Assembly: GCA_945870465.1 (NCBI GenBank)
Contig: CAMBSS010000101.1
Span: forward strand, 1 to 15,712
Source: Bordetella parapertussis
GTDB taxonomy: Bacteria; Pseudomonadota; Gammaproteobacteria; Burkholderiales; SG8-41
Reading direction: 5' to 3'
DNA length: 15,712 nt
Of this stretch, positions 14,252-15,712 are shown piece by piece (position 1 is the stretch's first letter; each line of letters begins with the position of its first letter). The notes under the pieces were generated by a model. That model searched no databases, had not been told where the DNA came from, and saw only the letters and a program-made list of their open reading frames with translations. The position numbers were made by a program, and so were the translations under genes.

Positions 14252-14674
14252 GTCGCGGCAATCACCGTCGCGGCGATGCGCGGCGAACTTGACTATCCGC
14301 AAAGCCTGCGCCAGCGCGTGGCCTTGCTCAAACGCCTCGACGCGGGCGCGCTAGAGCGCGTCTACGACGAAAGATTGCGCCTGTCGCCGGGCGCCGACAC
14401 GATGATCGAGATCGCCGGCGGCAAGCTGACCGGACGCATCACCAGCGATATCGTCGACGCCGAAAGCAAACGCACTACATTGCTGCAGGCGCGCGACGAA
14501 CTGGGATTAGGCAAGGACGAGATCGTCGCGCTCGGCGACGGCGCCAACGATCTGAAGTTCATGGCGGAAGCCGGCGTCAGCGTCGCCTATCACGCCAAGC
14601 CGGTGGTGCGCGCGCAGGCGACCTGCGCGCTGAATTACGTTGGGCTCGACGGCGTGCTCAACCTGTTCAATTGA
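14252..14674 (+). pseudogene. partial, broken copy of serB
   Basis: Similarity to serB starts abruptly at VAAITVAAMRGELDYPQSLRQRVALL (equivalent to serB 6040) and continues to the stop TGA at 14672-14674. The first 98 codons, with the nucleophile motif DMDST, are absent. An in-frame 114-bp (38-codon) deletion after SPGADTM removes the motif II serine (VSGG). Motif IV GDGAND is kept. The frame is open, but the protein cannot be a working phosphatase. The region is a direct repeat of serB: 14534-14637 matches 6436-6539 with one difference, and other parts differ far more. No credible ribosome site or start is visible. It lies about 46 bp after the pilY1 stop and overlaps the next gene's 3' end by 8 bases, convergently. 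Confidence 0.85.
14534..14637 (+). repeat. direct repeat, copy 2 (serB motif IV region)
   Basis: This is the partner of 6436-6539: 104 bp, same orientation, one mismatch. Together the pair brackets the ~7.6 kb that hold the HAMP-like gene, the riboswitch array and the pilin operon. Confidence 0.85.
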
Positions 14675-15712
14675 CGGCGCGACGCTGCTCGCCGCGCAGC
14701 TCGTAGGCAAGCCATTTACCGCTCTCACGGCACATTCCGTAGCGAAACGGCATATGCCCCCGTCCCGGCGTAAAAAACCGCAGATCTTCGAACCATACGC
14801 AGGGCGCGGCGCCGCGCTCGATCCTGTACAGCGCGGGATGGCGCGCAAACCAGCGGTAGAACGCGAAGTTCGGCTGCTCCCACGCTTCGCGCGCGAGCGC
14901 CTGGTCTTCCGCCCCGCTGCCGTAACGCGGCACCGTCAGCCACACTGCTTGCGCAACCGGCATGTAGGCCGCGCCTATGCGCGTGAGGAAAGCAGCGTCG
15001 TCCGCCAGCGCGGCTGCAGGCTCGGTGCGTGACAGGCTCACCAGGCTGTAGTGGTGGCGTTCCGGTTCGGTCACGAATACGTTCCAGTTGAAAGGCAGTG
15101 GCGGTTGCGGCACAGCGTCTACCTGGTACTGCGCATAACCCGCGGCGCGTGCATGGGCCTCGCCGAACTCGATTGCGCGCTGCCGCTGCAGCGCCTGGAA
15201 GCCGACGTACGATACAAGCACGCACAACGCAATCAGCGCGGGCTTGCGCGACTTGCGCCACACCGCGGAGGCAGCGAGTCCGCTGAGGATAATGCCGGAG
15301 AACCACAGGTCGATGATGAAAGTCGTCGACCACGCATAGCGCACGTCGGAGAGCGGCGCGAATATCATGGTGCCGTACGGCGTGATCATGTCGCCGAGGA
15401 TGTGCACTCCCACGCCGAGTCCCGCCATCACCGCGCAACTGCGCCAGCGCGAGCGGTCGCGCCCTATCACCCACGCGCACACCAGTCCCAGCAGCACGGC
15501 CCACAGCGGCAGCATCAGCACAGAATGCGTGACGCCGCGGTGGTTGTAGAGATAGGCCAAGGGCGATACCGGCGACACCACGATGTCGCAGTCCGGAAAC
15601 GCCGCCGCGAGAAAGCCGACCGCGAGGCGCGCGCGCATCGACAAACCGCCAGGTTCCGGCCGAACGCGCGCAGTGGCCCGCGCAAGCAAAGCTCCGCTCA
15701 ACGCATGCGTCA
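14667..15712 (-). CDS. YdjM/DUF457-type membrane-bound metal-dependent hydrolase (5' end outside window)
   Basis: Minus-strand frame with stop at 14667-14669, still open at the window edge. The first readable residues, THALSGALLARAT, are the classic beginning of this family (usually MDxxTHALxG), so the true start lies a few codons beyond 15712. Further motifs are FPDCDIV, YNHRGVTHSVLMLP, and GVHILGDMITPYGT. Their His and Asp residues are the presumed metal ligands, set among several hydrophobic helices. The C-terminal ~170 residues form a soluble region with YSLVSL and WFEDLRFF segments. About 348 residues are visible. The family is poorly characterised, and the LexA-regulated E. coli YdjM is the namesake. 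It is convergent with the serB remnant. The substrate is unknown. Confidence 0.8.
   Translation of the reverse strand, partial: THALSGALLARATARVRPEPGGLSMRARLAVGFLAAAFPDCDIVVSPVSPLAYLYNHRGVTHSVLMLPLWAVLLGLVCAWVIGRDRSRWRSCAVMAGLGVGVHILGDMITPYGTMIFAPLSDVRYAWSTTFIIDLWFSGIILSGLAASAVWRKSRKPALIALCVLVSYVGFQALQRQRAIEFGEAHARAAGYAQYQVDAVPQPPLPFNWNVFVTEPERHHYSLVSLSRTEPAAALADDAAFLTRIGAAYMPVAQAVWLTVPRYGSGAEDQALAREAWEQPNFAFYRWFARHPALYRIERGAAPCVWFEDLRFFTPGRGHMPFRYGMCRESGKWLAYELRGEQRRAVN

Noticed and set aside
14725..15504. Minus-strand frame of 259 codons overlapping the YdjM-like gene
   Set aside because: It is a shifted frame of the same gene, rich in Arg and Ala with no motif, whereas the chosen frame carries the family motifs.

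Overview
This GC-rich window most likely comes from a betaproteobacterium of Burkholderiales type, probably an uncultured lineage. The grounds are Bug/TctC-type tricarboxylate-binding receptor genes in tandem, an Mfd and a SerB of betaproteobacterial style, and a fimT-pilV-pilW-pilX-pilY1 minor pilin cluster. This placement is an inference from gene content, not from a marker gene. I see no tRNA, rRNA or CRISPR array.

Layout. At 1-1179 lie the last codons of one Bug receptor and a second Bug receptor gene split by a 140-bp palindromic insertion (281-420). At 1218-1640 a mfd-proximal TATAAT box is followed by a ~394-bp foldback (MITE-like) element with >20-bp terminal inverted repeats, ending directly at the mfd start. 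Then come mfd (1642-5070), a HAD-family phosphatase gene three bases later (5074-5718), and serB (5746-6576) with its own TATAAT box five bases upstream of its ATG. At 6646-7266, on the minus strand, is a small two-TM, HAMP-like membrane protein. The stretch 7267-7925 has no convincing gene; it holds a decayed IS3-family fragment and an AT-richer regulatory region.

The most striking part is 7926-8305. It carries three successive copies of the class I cyclic-di-GMP (GEMM-I) riboswitch motif, read toward a compact minor pilin operon: fimT, pilV, pilW, pilX, pilY1 (8290-14205). Copy 1 looks intact, copy 2 is partly decayed, and copy 3 has lost the ligand-pocket junction. Copy 3 contains the ribosome binding site and start codon of fimT. 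A large hairpin (8003-8058) overlaps the closing stem of copy 1 and could be its expression platform. The five downstream genes prime type IV pilus assembly and carry the PilY1 adhesin/mechanosensor, so the arrangement implies direct second-messenger control of surface attachment or twitching.

After pilY1 comes a broken partial copy of serB (14252-14674). It lacks the N-terminal ~98 codons and 38 internal codons, but has one 104-bp block nearly identical to the intact serB. The ~7.6-kb pilus/riboswitch segment is therefore bracketed by direct serB repeats, as expected after tandem duplication, single-crossover integration or acquisition of an island. The window ends in a convergent, 5'-truncated gene for a YdjM/DUF457-type membrane metal-dependent hydrolase.
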